NCBI RefSeq assembly: GCF_900142565.1
Contig: NZ_FRBH01000006.1
Coordinates: 186,001-250,000 of the forward strand
DNA: 64,000 bases
DNA from: Chishuiella changwenlii
GTDB lineage: Bacteria > Bacteroidota > Bacteroidia > Flavobacteriales > Weeksellaceae
Reading direction: 5' to 3'
Part shown: in pieces, positions 1 through 7,261 of the stretch
Numbering within the stretch: position 1 is the stretch's first letter
How the letters are laid out: every line of letters begins with the position of its first letter
The notes under the pieces: model-generated
The model's input: only the letters and a program-made list of their open reading frames with translations
What the model was told of the DNA's origin: nothing
The model's database searches: none
Translations under genes and position numbers: made by a program

Positions 1-61
1 CAAATGGATCAGAATCAAAATATCATTCAATAAAAAACTTTATCACCGTAACTTAAAATAA
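1..61 (+). other. Possible 3' end of an upstream gene
   Basis: All three forward frames enter the window open and stop at 33, 56 and 61, so the edge could hold the tail of a neighbouring gene. In many bacteria sbcD lies directly upstream of sbcC, which makes sbcD the natural guess, but the few residues visible do not identify it and the frame cannot be chosen. Confidence 0.25.
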
Positions 62-63
62 TC

Positions 64-3000
64 ATGCTTCCAATTCAATTAACAATAGAAGGTTTATATT
101 CTTATCAAGAAAGACAAACAATAGATTTTACTTCGTTAACAGAAGTTGGTCTTTTTGGAATTTTCGGGAACGTAGGTTCTGGAAAATCTTCTATTTTAGA
201 AGCAATTACTTTTGCGCTTTACGGAAATTCTGATCGTTTAGGGAAATCAGATTTTGCTTATAATATGATGAATCTAAAATCCAATAAGTTATTTATTGAA
301 TTTGAATTCCTAAATCATGAAAATAAGCACTATAAAATTACGAGAGAATATAAACGAAACAGTAAGAACTTTGAAAAAATAACAAACTCTGGTGTTGTTT
401 TATATGAATTGATAGACAATAATTGGATGCCACAAGAAAGTTCTGATGTTGAACCTATTTTAGGTTTAAGTTCAGAGAACTTTCGTCGAACAATTATTAT
501 TCCTCAAGGAAAATTTCAGGATTTTATACAGCTAAAACCAACAGAGCGTACACACATGATGAAAGATATTTTTAATCTTCATCGTTACGATTTACAAGAT
601 AAAGTTGCAGCATTAAATAGTAAAAACACGACGAATCTTAATCTGTTACAAGGAAAATTATCTGGTTTTGAAGAGGTTTCGGAAGAAATTATCAAAACTC
701 ATCAAGATAAATTAAGTTCAGAAAACGAAATTGCGGTAAAACTTCAACAAGAGGTTAATCAAATTAATGAGAATTTTCAACGTTTAAAAAGGCTCAAAGA
801 TGATTTTGAACGTTTAAAACAAAAGAAAGTAGAATTTGAGAAACTTAATCATCAGAAAGAGATTGTACAACAAAAGAAAGTTCAATTAGATTTATATGAG
901 CGTATTTATCATCAATTTCATCAAAAACTTTTTGATTTAAAGAAAGTAAAAAAAGAGTTAGAAATAAATTCTACAGAAAAAGAACAACAACAAAAAGAAT
1001 TGGTTGCATTAACCAATCAATTAGAAAATATATCGACTAAAATTTCTACCATAAAACCTTACTTTGATGAACTAACAACTAAACAAAAAGAAGAAAATGA
1101 TTTAGAATTAATTATTCAAATATTTGATTATCAAAAAAATATTAATGATAATAAAGTTCGAACTCAAAATGGTTTAGAAAGAGTAGAAGAAGTAAAGGCG
1201 GAAGTAAAAGCAATAGATGATCAAATAAAATTAGTCGAAAATGAAATAAAATATTTAGCCAAAAATCGTATTAATTCTTCTAATTTAATAGATGCAGGAA
1301 ATTGGTTTTCTCAACAAAAAAATATACAAGAAACTGCTACTCAACAGCAACAAAAGATAGAAAATTTAGAGCAGAAAATTATTCAACTTCTTTCAACTTT
1401 TAAAGTGGAAGGAGAGCATATAAGTGAAGAAGATTATTTGGTTAATTTAAATGATTTAGAGAAGAATAAAACTGTATTAGAACAACAAAAAACACACATT
1501 CAAGTTCAGGAACAATTAGCGCATTATGCTCATAATTTGCACGATGGCGAAGCTTGTCCTCTTTGTGGAGCATTAGAACATCCATCAAAAATAGAATTAG
1601 AAAATATTTCTGATAAAGCACTTTTAATAGAAAATGAATTAAAAGTATTGAATGATAAAATCAATCTTTTAAAAAATATTTTTTCGGAGAAAAAGTTTAT
1701 TGATGATCAATTAAAAGTAGAAAAAGAGAGTGCAATACATTACAAAAACTTACTTGAAGAGCATTTTAAGAAGTTTATTTGGAAGGAATTTGATGCACAT
1801 AATTTTGATGATTTCGAAACAAAACGTAACAATACTATCTCACTTGAAAAATCACTTGAAGAAAAAAATAGCTCTATCCAAAAAAGTAGAGAGAATTTAG
1901 AAACAGCAAGACAAAAAGTTGAAAGATTCTCAAAAGAATTAGAAAGGATTCGAGTAGAGGAAATTCAGAAAGAAACTCAAATTCAACAAAATAAAAACAA
2001 TTTAAAAGTTCTTGATTTTAATGATTTTACAACTAAAAACGTTGAAGAAATTCAACAAGAGTTAATTGTTTTAAAACAAAAAAATAGTTCGACTGAGAAA
2101 GAGTATAATGCTTTAAATGAAGAATTAAACAAAATAAATCCGTTGTTATCTGTTCAGAAAAAATCAATTGAGATCAACGAAAAGAATAAAATAGATTTAG
2201 AAGCGCAAGAGAAAAGTTTAAAAGAGAATATTCATCTTCTTTTAAACGAACAACAAATACAATCTATAGAAAAAGTTGAAGAAATATTAGCTTTAAAATT
2301 GAATATCTCTGAAATTAGAAAAGAGGTAGAACAATTTACAATTCAATTTGAAACATTAAAAAATGTGATTATTGAATTAGAATCAAAAACAGAAAATACT
2401 TCTTTTGATGAAGACGCTTTTCAACTCGAACAACAAAAATTAATTGAAGCAGAACAGAAATATAAATCTGCAAACGAATTAGTGATTCAGTTAAAATCTG
2501 AAATCGATCGATTAACAAAATCCTTTGAAGAGAAAAAAGAATTGCTAATCAACTTACAAGAGATACAGCAGCGAGCAGATAATTTAAAAATCATGCAAAA
2601 CTTATTTTACAAAGCAGGTTTTGTACAGTATGTTTCTTCTATTTATCTTAAACAATTGTGTGAGAATGCAAATGTTCGTTTTCATAGAATGACTAGAAAT
2701 CAATTGAGTTTACAAATTAATGAAAACAACGATTTTGAAATTATTGATTACTTAAACGAAGGTAAAAGTAGAAGTGTAAAAACACTTTCTGGCGGACAAT
2801 CTTTTCAAGTATCATTAAGTTTAGCTTTGGCGTTGGCAGAAAGTGTGCAAGCTGATGCAAAATCAGAAAAAAGCTTTTTCTTTATAGATGAAGGATTTGG
2901 GACTCAGGATTTAGATGCTGTAAATATTGTTTTTGAAACCTTATTAAGCTTACAAAAAGAAAATAGAATTGTTGGGATTATATCGCACGTAGAAGAATTA

Positions 3001-3075
3001 AAAGAAAGAATTCCGATGGCTTTATCTGTTACAAAAGATGAAGAAAAGGGAAGTATTATAGAAGTGTCTTCTTAA
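64..3075 (+). CDS. sbcC: SbcC/Rad50-like exonuclease subunit
   Basis: ATPase subunit of the SbcCD DNA-end-processing nuclease, which with SbcD opens hairpins and trims double-strand ends. The 1003-residue length is normal for SbcC. Walker A (GNVGSGKS) is at residues 35-42. A long Glu/Lys/Gln-rich coiled coil follows and is split near its middle by a zinc-hook CPLC at 498-501. A second coiled coil leads to the C-terminal ABC half with the signature LSGGQ at 908-912 and Walker B FFFIDEGFG ending near 946. The two ATPase halves plus the zinc hook are diagnostic of the Rad50/SbcC family. The start ATG at 64 is the first in frame and immediately precedes the conserved N-terminal strand. SbcD itself is not in the window; it may lie just upstream. 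Confidence 0.96.
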   Translation: MLPIQLTIEGLYSYQERQTIDFTSLTEVGLFGIFGNVGSGKSSILEAITFALYGNSDRLGKSDFAYNMMNLKSNKLFIEFEFLNHENKHYKITREYKRNSKNFEKITNSGVVLYELIDNNWMPQESSDVEPILGLSSENFRRTIIIPQGKFQDFIQLKPTERTHMMKDIFNLHRYDLQDKVAALNSKNTTNLNLLQGKLSGFEEVSEEIIKTHQDKLSSENEIAVKLQQEVNQINENFQRLKRLKDDFERLKQKKVEFEKLNHQKEIVQQKKVQLDLYERIYHQFHQKLFDLKKVKKELEINSTEKEQQQKELVALTNQLENISTKISTIKPYFDELTTKQKEENDLELIIQIFDYQKNINDNKVRTQNGLERVEEVKAEVKAIDDQIKLVENEIKYLAKNRINSSNLIDAGNWFSQQKNIQETATQQQQKIENLEQKIIQLLSTFKVEGEHISEEDYLVNLNDLEKNKTVLEQQKTHIQVQEQLAHYAHNLHDGEACPLCGALEHPSKIELENISDKALLIENELKVLNDKINLLKNIFSEKKFIDDQLKVEKESAIHYKNLLEEHFKKFIWKEFDAHNFDDFETKRNNTISLEKSLEEKNSSIQKSRENLETARQKVERFSKELERIRVEEIQKETQIQQNKNNLKVLDFNDFTTKNVEEIQQELIVLKQKNSSTEKEYNALNEELNKINPLLSVQKKSIEINEKNKIDLEAQEKSLKENIHLLLNEQQIQSIEKVEEILALKLNISEIRKEVEQFTIQFETLKNVIIELESKTENTSFDEDAFQLEQQKLIEAEQKYKSANELVIQLKSEIDRLTKSFEEKKELLINLQEIQQRADNLKIMQNLFYKAGFVQYVSSIYLKQLCENANVRFHRMTRNQLSLQINENNDFEIIDYLNEGKSRSVKTLSGGQSFQVSLSLALALAESVQADAKSEKSFFFIDEGFGTQDLDAVNIVFETLLSLQKENRIVGIISHVEELKERIPMALSVTKDEEKGSIIEVSS

Positions 3076-3080
3076 TTTTT

Positions 3081-3114
3081 AGATGTTAGATGTTAGATGT
3101 TAGATGTTAGATGT
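3081..3114. repeat. Short heptanucleotide tandem repeat (AGATGTT)n
   Basis: Nearly five perfect copies of the 7-bp unit AGATGTT lie six bases after the sbcC stop. It is non-coding and has no obvious partner structure. A second, much longer heptamer tract with a different unit lies at 23171-23294. Confidence 0.9.
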
Positions 3115-3292
3115 GAAATTTTTTCAAGTTGATGCTATTGAAGCGTCATAATCTTATAATTTTTTCATTTTCTGAATTTTAAACTAATTTCGAAGAACAA
3201 CTATCCAATTTCTACTTTATACCCTACATTATCCTTGTAAAAATTTTACTTAAAAGTAGGATTATTCATTAAAACTTTCCATCTTTGACAAA

Positions 3293-3379
3293 CAATGGGG
3301 TGCTGATATTTTTGGCTGAGAATATACCCAAGAACATTTTGTTCTATACCTGATCCAGGTAATGCTGGCGGAGGGATTG
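3293..3379 (+). ncRNA. TPP (thiamine pyrophosphate) riboswitch
   Basis: Matches the THI-box aptamer: a GGGGTGCT-type 5' element, the invariant CTGAGA (here GGCTGAGAAT with ACCC after it), the GAACA/GTTC variable P3a hairpin, then ACCTGATCCAGGTAATGC and the closing GCGGAGGGA. The outer P1 helix can be drawn between CAAT (3293-3296) and ATTG (3376-3379). It lies 47 bases before a pnuT-like gene, as expected for thiamine transport control. Downstream, TCTCCTC at about 3400-3406 can pair with the aptamer's GGAGGG, which may be the switching element. No T-tract terminator is visible, so control of translation is more likely than attenuation. Confidence 0.93.
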
Positions 3380-3426
3380 ATGTTAGTAATAACTTCTATC
3401 TCCTCATCAAAAAATATAAAATTAGT

Positions 3427-4014
3427 ATGATGAAGGATTTTCTTAACATGTTGTCTTGGCAAGAGTGCCTAGGCTTTATTTTTTCTGTATGTCAAGTTGT
3501 TTTAGCTCGATACAATAATCCAAAAAATTATTTATTTGGAATAGCAGGAATTATTCTATCACTTTTTGTGATGTACAATGCGAAACTTTATGCTGAATTT
3601 ACACTAAGTATTTACTACTTAGTAATGAGCATTTATGGTTGGTTATATTGGAAGTTTGGAAAACAAAAAGATGAAATTGAAATTTCTGAAACAAATAGCA
3701 AAGAATGGAAAATTGTTGCAGCTATTGTTGTCGTTAGTTTCTTTATTTTTTACTTCGCATTAACTCATTTTACAGATTCTGATGTTCCTATTTGGGATTC
3801 TCTTGTAAGTGCTTTTGCATGGGCAGGAATGTGGTTAATGGCAAAACGAAAATTAGAAAATTGGATACTATTAAACATTAGCAATATAATCTCTATTCCT
3901 TTAATGGTACATAAAGGGTTGTATTTGTATGCTATTTTATCATTCATACTATTTAGTGTTGCAATTTCGGGTTATATGAATTGGAGAACTATTTTAAAAG
4001 AGAAAAATGCTTGA
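3427..4014 (+). CDS. pnuT: PnuC/PnuT-family thiamine transporter
   Basis: Inner-membrane transporter of the PnuC family, which takes up nicotinamide riboside or, in the PnuT branch, thiamine. The 195-residue protein is nearly all hydrophobic helices (about seven segments) and has the family's aromatic motif IYGWLYWKFG near residues 70-80. Substrate is inferred from the TPP riboswitch directly upstream: NR transporters are not normally under that aptamer. The ATG at 3427 follows the switch; a second ATG follows immediately. The stop overlaps the start of the next gene by eight bases, implying cotranscription and translational coupling. Specificity for thiamine rather than another vitamer is an inference from regulation. 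Confidence 0.85.
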   Translation: MMKDFLNMLSWQECLGFIFSVCQVVLARYNNPKNYLFGIAGIILSLFVMYNAKLYAEFTLSIYYLVMSIYGWLYWKFGKQKDEIEISETNSKEWKIVAAIVVVSFFIFYFALTHFTDSDVPIWDSLVSAFAWAGMWLMAKRKLENWILLNISNIISIPLMVHKGLYLYAILSFILFSVAISGYMNWRTILKEKNA

Positions 4015-5017
4015 TATATCAACTATTCGAAAACAATTATTAAATGTTGACCGATTTGATGATGAAATTCTTGCCATTATAGAAAGTGAAAATTGGTTAA
4101 ATATATGGGTTCCTAAAAACTACAATGGTTTAGGATTAAGTTTCTCTGAAGGCTTAGCAAGATTGCAACATGTAGCAAAAATAGATGGAAGCTTAGGGTG
4201 GTTAGTTACTTTGTGTAGTGGAGCAAATTATTTCTCTCGTAATCTTAAACCAACAATTGCAAAAGAATTATTTTCTTCTCAAAAAACTTGTTTTGGAGGG
4301 AGTGGAATGTTAGGAGGAACTGCTGAAAAACAAGGAGATTATTATTTGATACATGGTTTATGGTATTACGCAACAGGTGCGCCCTATTTAACACATTTTA
4401 CATTGAATGCGAAAATTATTGAAAATGAGGTAGAGCTATTAGATGAAAATGGAGAACCTCAATTTTTATCTTTTGTGTTAGATGAGTCTCAAGTAGAAAT
4501 GATTTCAACATGGCAGTCAATGGGAATGGTAGCAACCTCTTCTCATAGTTTCCAAGTAAATAAGCAACTTGTCCATGAGGATTATAGTTTTGTTTATAAT
4601 CACTTTTATTCGAATGATTTAGTAGAACAAGTCCCATTTAGAATTTTTGCAGATTTAACTTTATTAGTTAATTATATAGGAATGGCAGAACACTTCTTAG
4701 AGAAAAGTTTAAAACATTTTACCTTTGCTTTACAAGATGAACTGCATCAATATTTAATAGCTAGTACATTAAAAGTTACTGCTTGTGCAAAGAAAATAGA
4801 GAAGTTATTAATTAGTAAAATTTCTATTTCTGAAGCATTAGAAAAAGAAATTCATCAATTCGGAGAAGATGTTGTTCAGCAATTAACACAATATATTATA
4901 GTTTTATATCCTCAAATGGGAATACAAGCTTCTAAAATAAATAATGAAATCAATCAAATTTTTAGAGATTTTTTCACCGCAACGCAACATCGAAACTTTA
5001 GAAAAGAGATGGTTTAA
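4007..5017 (+). CDS. Acyl-CoA dehydrogenase-like flavoprotein under TPP control
   Basis: A 336-residue protein with the acyl-CoA dehydrogenase/flavin monooxygenase fold signature: an N-terminal helical domain (NWLNIWVPKNYNGLGL, then DGSLGWLVTLCSGAN near 63-78), a central beta domain (CFGGSGMLGGTAEK, then GLWYYATGAPYLTHF) and a C-terminal helical bundle. It is shorter than the usual 380-400 residues. I could not place the catalytic glutamate of true acyl-CoA dehydrogenases, so it may be a monooxygenase-like or non-classical member. Its ATG overlaps the pnuT stop region by eight bases, so it is in the TPP-riboswitch operon. A role in thiamine salvage or turnover is inferred from context only; the reaction is unknown. 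Confidence 0.75.
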   Translation: MLDISTIRKQLLNVDRFDDEILAIIESENWLNIWVPKNYNGLGLSFSEGLARLQHVAKIDGSLGWLVTLCSGANYFSRNLKPTIAKELFSSQKTCFGGSGMLGGTAEKQGDYYLIHGLWYYATGAPYLTHFTLNAKIIENEVELLDENGEPQFLSFVLDESQVEMISTWQSMGMVATSSHSFQVNKQLVHEDYSFVYNHFYSNDLVEQVPFRIFADLTLLVNYIGMAEHFLEKSLKHFTFALQDELHQYLIASTLKVTACAKKIEKLLISKISISEALEKEIHQFGEDVVQQLTQYIIVLYPQMGIQASKINNEINQIFRDFFTATQHRNFRKEMV

Positions 5018-5052
5018 AAGTAGTGTAAATTCCTAATTTTACATTCTTATTT

Positions 5053-5124
5053 GGCTGCGTAATTTAATGGATAGAATATCAGATTCCGGTTCTGACAGTA
5101 TGAGTTCGAGTCTCATCGTGGTTA
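5053..5124 (+). tRNA. tRNA-Arg(CCG)
   Basis: Folds as a complete cloverleaf. The anticodon loop TTCCGGT carries CCG on a five-pair stem, the D arm has AATGGATA, and the T arm is ATGAG-TTCGAGT-CTCAT. CCA is not encoded. The acceptor stem GGCTGCG/CGTGGTT contains four G-U wobble pairs out of seven, which is unusual. Its 3' quarter is repeated at 7241-7256, making it the attachment site of the islet that follows. Confidence 0.85.
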
Positions 5125-5127
5125 CTA
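5112..5127 (+). repeat. attL-like repeat in tRNA-Arg 3' end
   Basis: First copy of CTCATCGTGGTTACTA; the exact match to 7241-7256 begins at the 3' strand of the T stem and ends three bases beyond the discriminator base of the tRNA. Confidence 0.75.
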
Positions 5128-5131
5128 TAAT

Positions 5132-5158
5132 GAGGATTTTAACAAATCCTCTTTTTTT
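5132..5158 (+). terminator. Rho-independent terminator after tRNA-Arg
   Basis: GAGGATTT and AAATCCTC form an eight-pair hairpin with a four-base loop, followed by seven T. It ends tRNA transcription and lies inside the islet, insulating the tRNA from the genes beyond. Confidence 0.85.
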
Positions 5159-5160
5159 AT

Positions 5161-5168
5161 TACATTTG
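5161..5168 (+). promoter_or_regulatory. Candidate -7 box for the abiH operon
   Basis: TACATTTG fits the Bacteroidota -7 consensus TAnnTTTG and lies 28 bases before the abiH ATG, right after the terminator. No clear -33 element is seen. Confidence 0.45.
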
Positions 5169-5196
5169 AAAAAATGCAAATCCTCTTAATAGGAAA

Positions 5197-6519
5197 ATGA
5201 ATAGAATTATACTTATTGGTAATGGCTTTGACAAAGGTGTAGGTCTACCAACTTTATATAGTGATTTTACGGAGTGGTTGATAGAAGGTATTATTGAAAA
5301 TATAAATAATAAAATCCCTTCAGATTATGATATTATATATAAAAATATTATATATAAGGTTAATATAAGAGATCATACAAAAGATTATTGTGATGATTTT
5401 ATTTTTTGTAATTGTATAGATTTTCAAAATATTAATAGAGACTTATTCTTTCGTAAGACTAAAGAAGCTTCTTCATACTTTACTAATAATGGTTTTAAAG
5501 AAGAAATAATAAGAAATACTGATCAGTTTAAACATTTTCATAATAGTCTAATACAATTTAATAATATATTTTTCAGTTTACTAATTAAAAAATATCATGC
5601 TAATGATAATTGGGGAAATATTGAACAAATATTTTATGATGAATTAATTAAAACTTCTGATGATAAAATAGAGGAGTTAAATAAAGATTTTTTAGTACTT
5701 ATAAATAAATTAGAAGAATACCTTAAAACAATAGATATTGAAACAATAATAAATTCAAAATCTAAAAATTACATGAACTACATCAAAGGAAATATATATT
5801 CAGATGATTTAAGATCAAGTCAATTTTGTCCTACTTCAATAAAAGAAAAATTAGTTGATTTTAGACAAACTCTTTTACAGAAAGATTATAGTATCAGAAG
5901 GGAATTACAAGAGAAAATTGAATTTAAAGGATCTTTTATGAGTAAAAAATTTATTGATCATATTATAACTAAGGATATAGATTTAAAATTACTTTCTGAT
6001 GAATTCAATATTGATAATTACCTTTTTTTAAACTTTAATTATACTGATACTCCCAATTATTTTATTAATGAAGATAAGAATAATGTTTATTTAAATATTC
6101 ACGGAGATTTGACAGGAAATCTAAATAGTCCTATCATCTTTGGCTTTGGTGACGAATTAGATGAAAACTATAAAATTTTAGAAGATAAGAATAATAATAG
6201 CTTTCTAAAACATATAAAATCTATTAATTACCTTCAAAATAATAGTTATAGAAAATTGATTGAATTTCTAGAATCAGAACATTTTCAAGTATTTATTTTT
6301 GGTCATTCATGCGGAACTTCTGATAGAACATTATTGAATACAATATTTGAACATGATAATTGTATAAGTATAGTACCTTTCATTAGAACTGATAGAGATA
6401 ATTATCAAGATACAGTAATGAATATTTATCGAAATTTTACGGATAAACGTAAATTAAGAAAACGTGTTGTAAATAGGGATTTATGTAAAAACTTAACTTT
6501 AAATGAAAAAGAAATTTAA
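5197..6519 (+). CDS. abiH: AbiH-family protein (putative phage abortive infection)
   Basis: A 440-residue protein of the AbiH family, named for a lactococcal plasmid gene that aborts phage infection. The hallmark N-terminus IILIGNGFDKGVGLPTLY (residues 4-21) is a nucleotide-binding-like loop. The later family motifs are also present: FNYTDTPNYF, then NIHGDL with His302, and FGHSCGTSD at 368-376. Middle regions are Asn/Ile/Lys-rich and low in G+C. The ATG at 5197 follows a promoter-like TACATTTG. The stop overlaps the next gene by 17 bases, so the two are probably one operon. Context (islet in a tRNA 3' end) agrees with a defence role. The enzymatic activity and phage trigger are not known from sequence. 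Confidence 0.85.
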   Translation: MNRIILIGNGFDKGVGLPTLYSDFTEWLIEGIIENINNKIPSDYDIIYKNIIYKVNIRDHTKDYCDDFIFCNCIDFQNINRDLFFRKTKEASSYFTNNGFKEEIIRNTDQFKHFHNSLIQFNNIFFSLLIKKYHANDNWGNIEQIFYDELIKTSDDKIEELNKDFLVLINKLEEYLKTIDIETIINSKSKNYMNYIKGNIYSDDLRSSQFCPTSIKEKLVDFRQTLLQKDYSIRRELQEKIEFKGSFMSKKFIDHIITKDIDLKLLSDEFNIDNYLFLNFNYTDTPNYFINEDKNNVYLNIHGDLTGNLNSPIIFGFGDELDENYKILEDKNNNSFLKHIKSINYLQNNSYRKLIEFLESEHFQVFIFGHSCGTSDRTLLNTIFEHDNCISIVPFIRTDRDNYQDTVMNIYRNFTDKRKLRKRVVNRDLCKNLTLNEKEI

Positions 6520-7168
6520 AAAAGAATTAAATAAATATTCTTTATGGATTTTAATTGGGACAATTCTTCCTATCATTATCTATCTTTTCGTATTTGGAGC
6601 AAATGGTTTGTCTCTTAAAAATACCAATTGGTCTGATTTTGGAAGTTTTATCGGAGGATATGGAACTCTTATTTTTGGAGCAGGTAATTTATATTTACTT
6701 ATAAAAGTGAGCTATCAACTTAATTCAATTGATGAAGAGAGAAATAATCAAAATAAAATTGACTCAGTTAAACCATTAGGTATATTAAGCCATGAAATCG
6801 ACTATAAAAACTTAAGTTACAAAGTCAACATTAACAATCTTGGTTTAGGTCCTCTAATTGTACAAAATTATACATTAAAATATAATGAAACTATTTATAA
6901 AACTTTTAATGATTTTTATAATGAAAATACATTTTATTTAAATTCAATAAATCTACCTATTAAGAATAATAAATTTTTTGTAGGAGCTAACAATCATTTT
7001 ACTGTATTTGAAATAACATTTAATAAAGTCGATTTGGAAGAAATGAAAATTTTAAATATCAGAAGAAATGAAAATTTTAATGATTTATTAAGTAAAATGA
7101 AGTTAGTTGAATTTAACTTTGAGTGTGAAGATTTATTTAAAAACAAGATTGAGTTACATATTAAGTAA
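6503..7168 (+). CDS. Two-TM protein partner of AbiH, unknown function
   Basis: A 221-residue protein beginning with a basic stretch and two hydrophobic helices at about 12-33 and 47-69. A DFGSFIGG motif opens the second helix, followed by a short charged coil and a mixed alpha/beta soluble domain of about 135 residues. The DFGxFIGG-helix arrangement resembles membrane proteins annotated as putative phage abortive infection proteins (AbiC-like), but the C-terminal domain is not one I recognise. It starts 17 bases inside abiH, so the two are translationally coupled. Inference: a membrane effector or sensor working with AbiH. It is strongly A+T-rich like its partner, consistent with transfer. 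Confidence 0.7.
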   Translation: MKKKFKKELNKYSLWILIGTILPIIIYLFVFGANGLSLKNTNWSDFGSFIGGYGTLIFGAGNLYLLIKVSYQLNSIDEERNNQNKIDSVKPLGILSHEIDYKNLSYKVNINNLGLGPLIVQNYTLKYNETIYKTFNDFYNENTFYLNSINLPIKNNKFFVGANNHFTVFEITFNKVDLEEMKILNIRRNENFNDLLSKMKLVEFNFECEDLFKNKIELHIK

Positions 7169-7240
7169 AACTTTAATTTTCACACTTACTTATTAACTCT
7201 ATTAATTTTGAATAAATATTTCAAAGAGTTTGTTAGAGAA

Positions 7241-7256
7241 CTCATCGTGGTTACTA
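7241..7256 (+). repeat. attR-like repeat
   Basis: Second exact copy of CTCATCGTGGTTACTA from the tRNA-Arg 3' end. No tRNA body surrounds it. It lies five bases from the stop codon of the convergent serine hydrolase. Confidence 0.75.
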
Positions 7257-7261
7257 ATAAA

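Larger units (their letters stand above)
5112..7256. mobile_element. tRNA-Arg-associated two-gene islet (AbiH + TM protein)
   Basis: A 16-bp perfect direct repeat, CTCATCGTGGTTACTA, occurs at 5112-5127 (T-stem 3' strand, acceptor strand and three bases past the tRNA-Arg discriminator base) and again at 7241-7256. Between the copies lie a terminator, a promoter box, an AbiH-family gene and an overlapping small membrane-protein gene, all more A+T-rich than the flanks. This is the layout left by site-specific integration into a tRNA 3' end. No integrase is present, so mobility would need a helper or the element is a remnant. Confidence 0.72.

Noticed and set aside
3262-3462. Minus-strand ORF of 66 residues
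   Set aside because: It runs antisense through the TPP riboswitch and into pnuT and has no domain.
5112-7256. Integrated prophage or plasmid
   Set aside because: No integrase, replication, packaging or structural genes lie between the repeats; only two cargo genes do.
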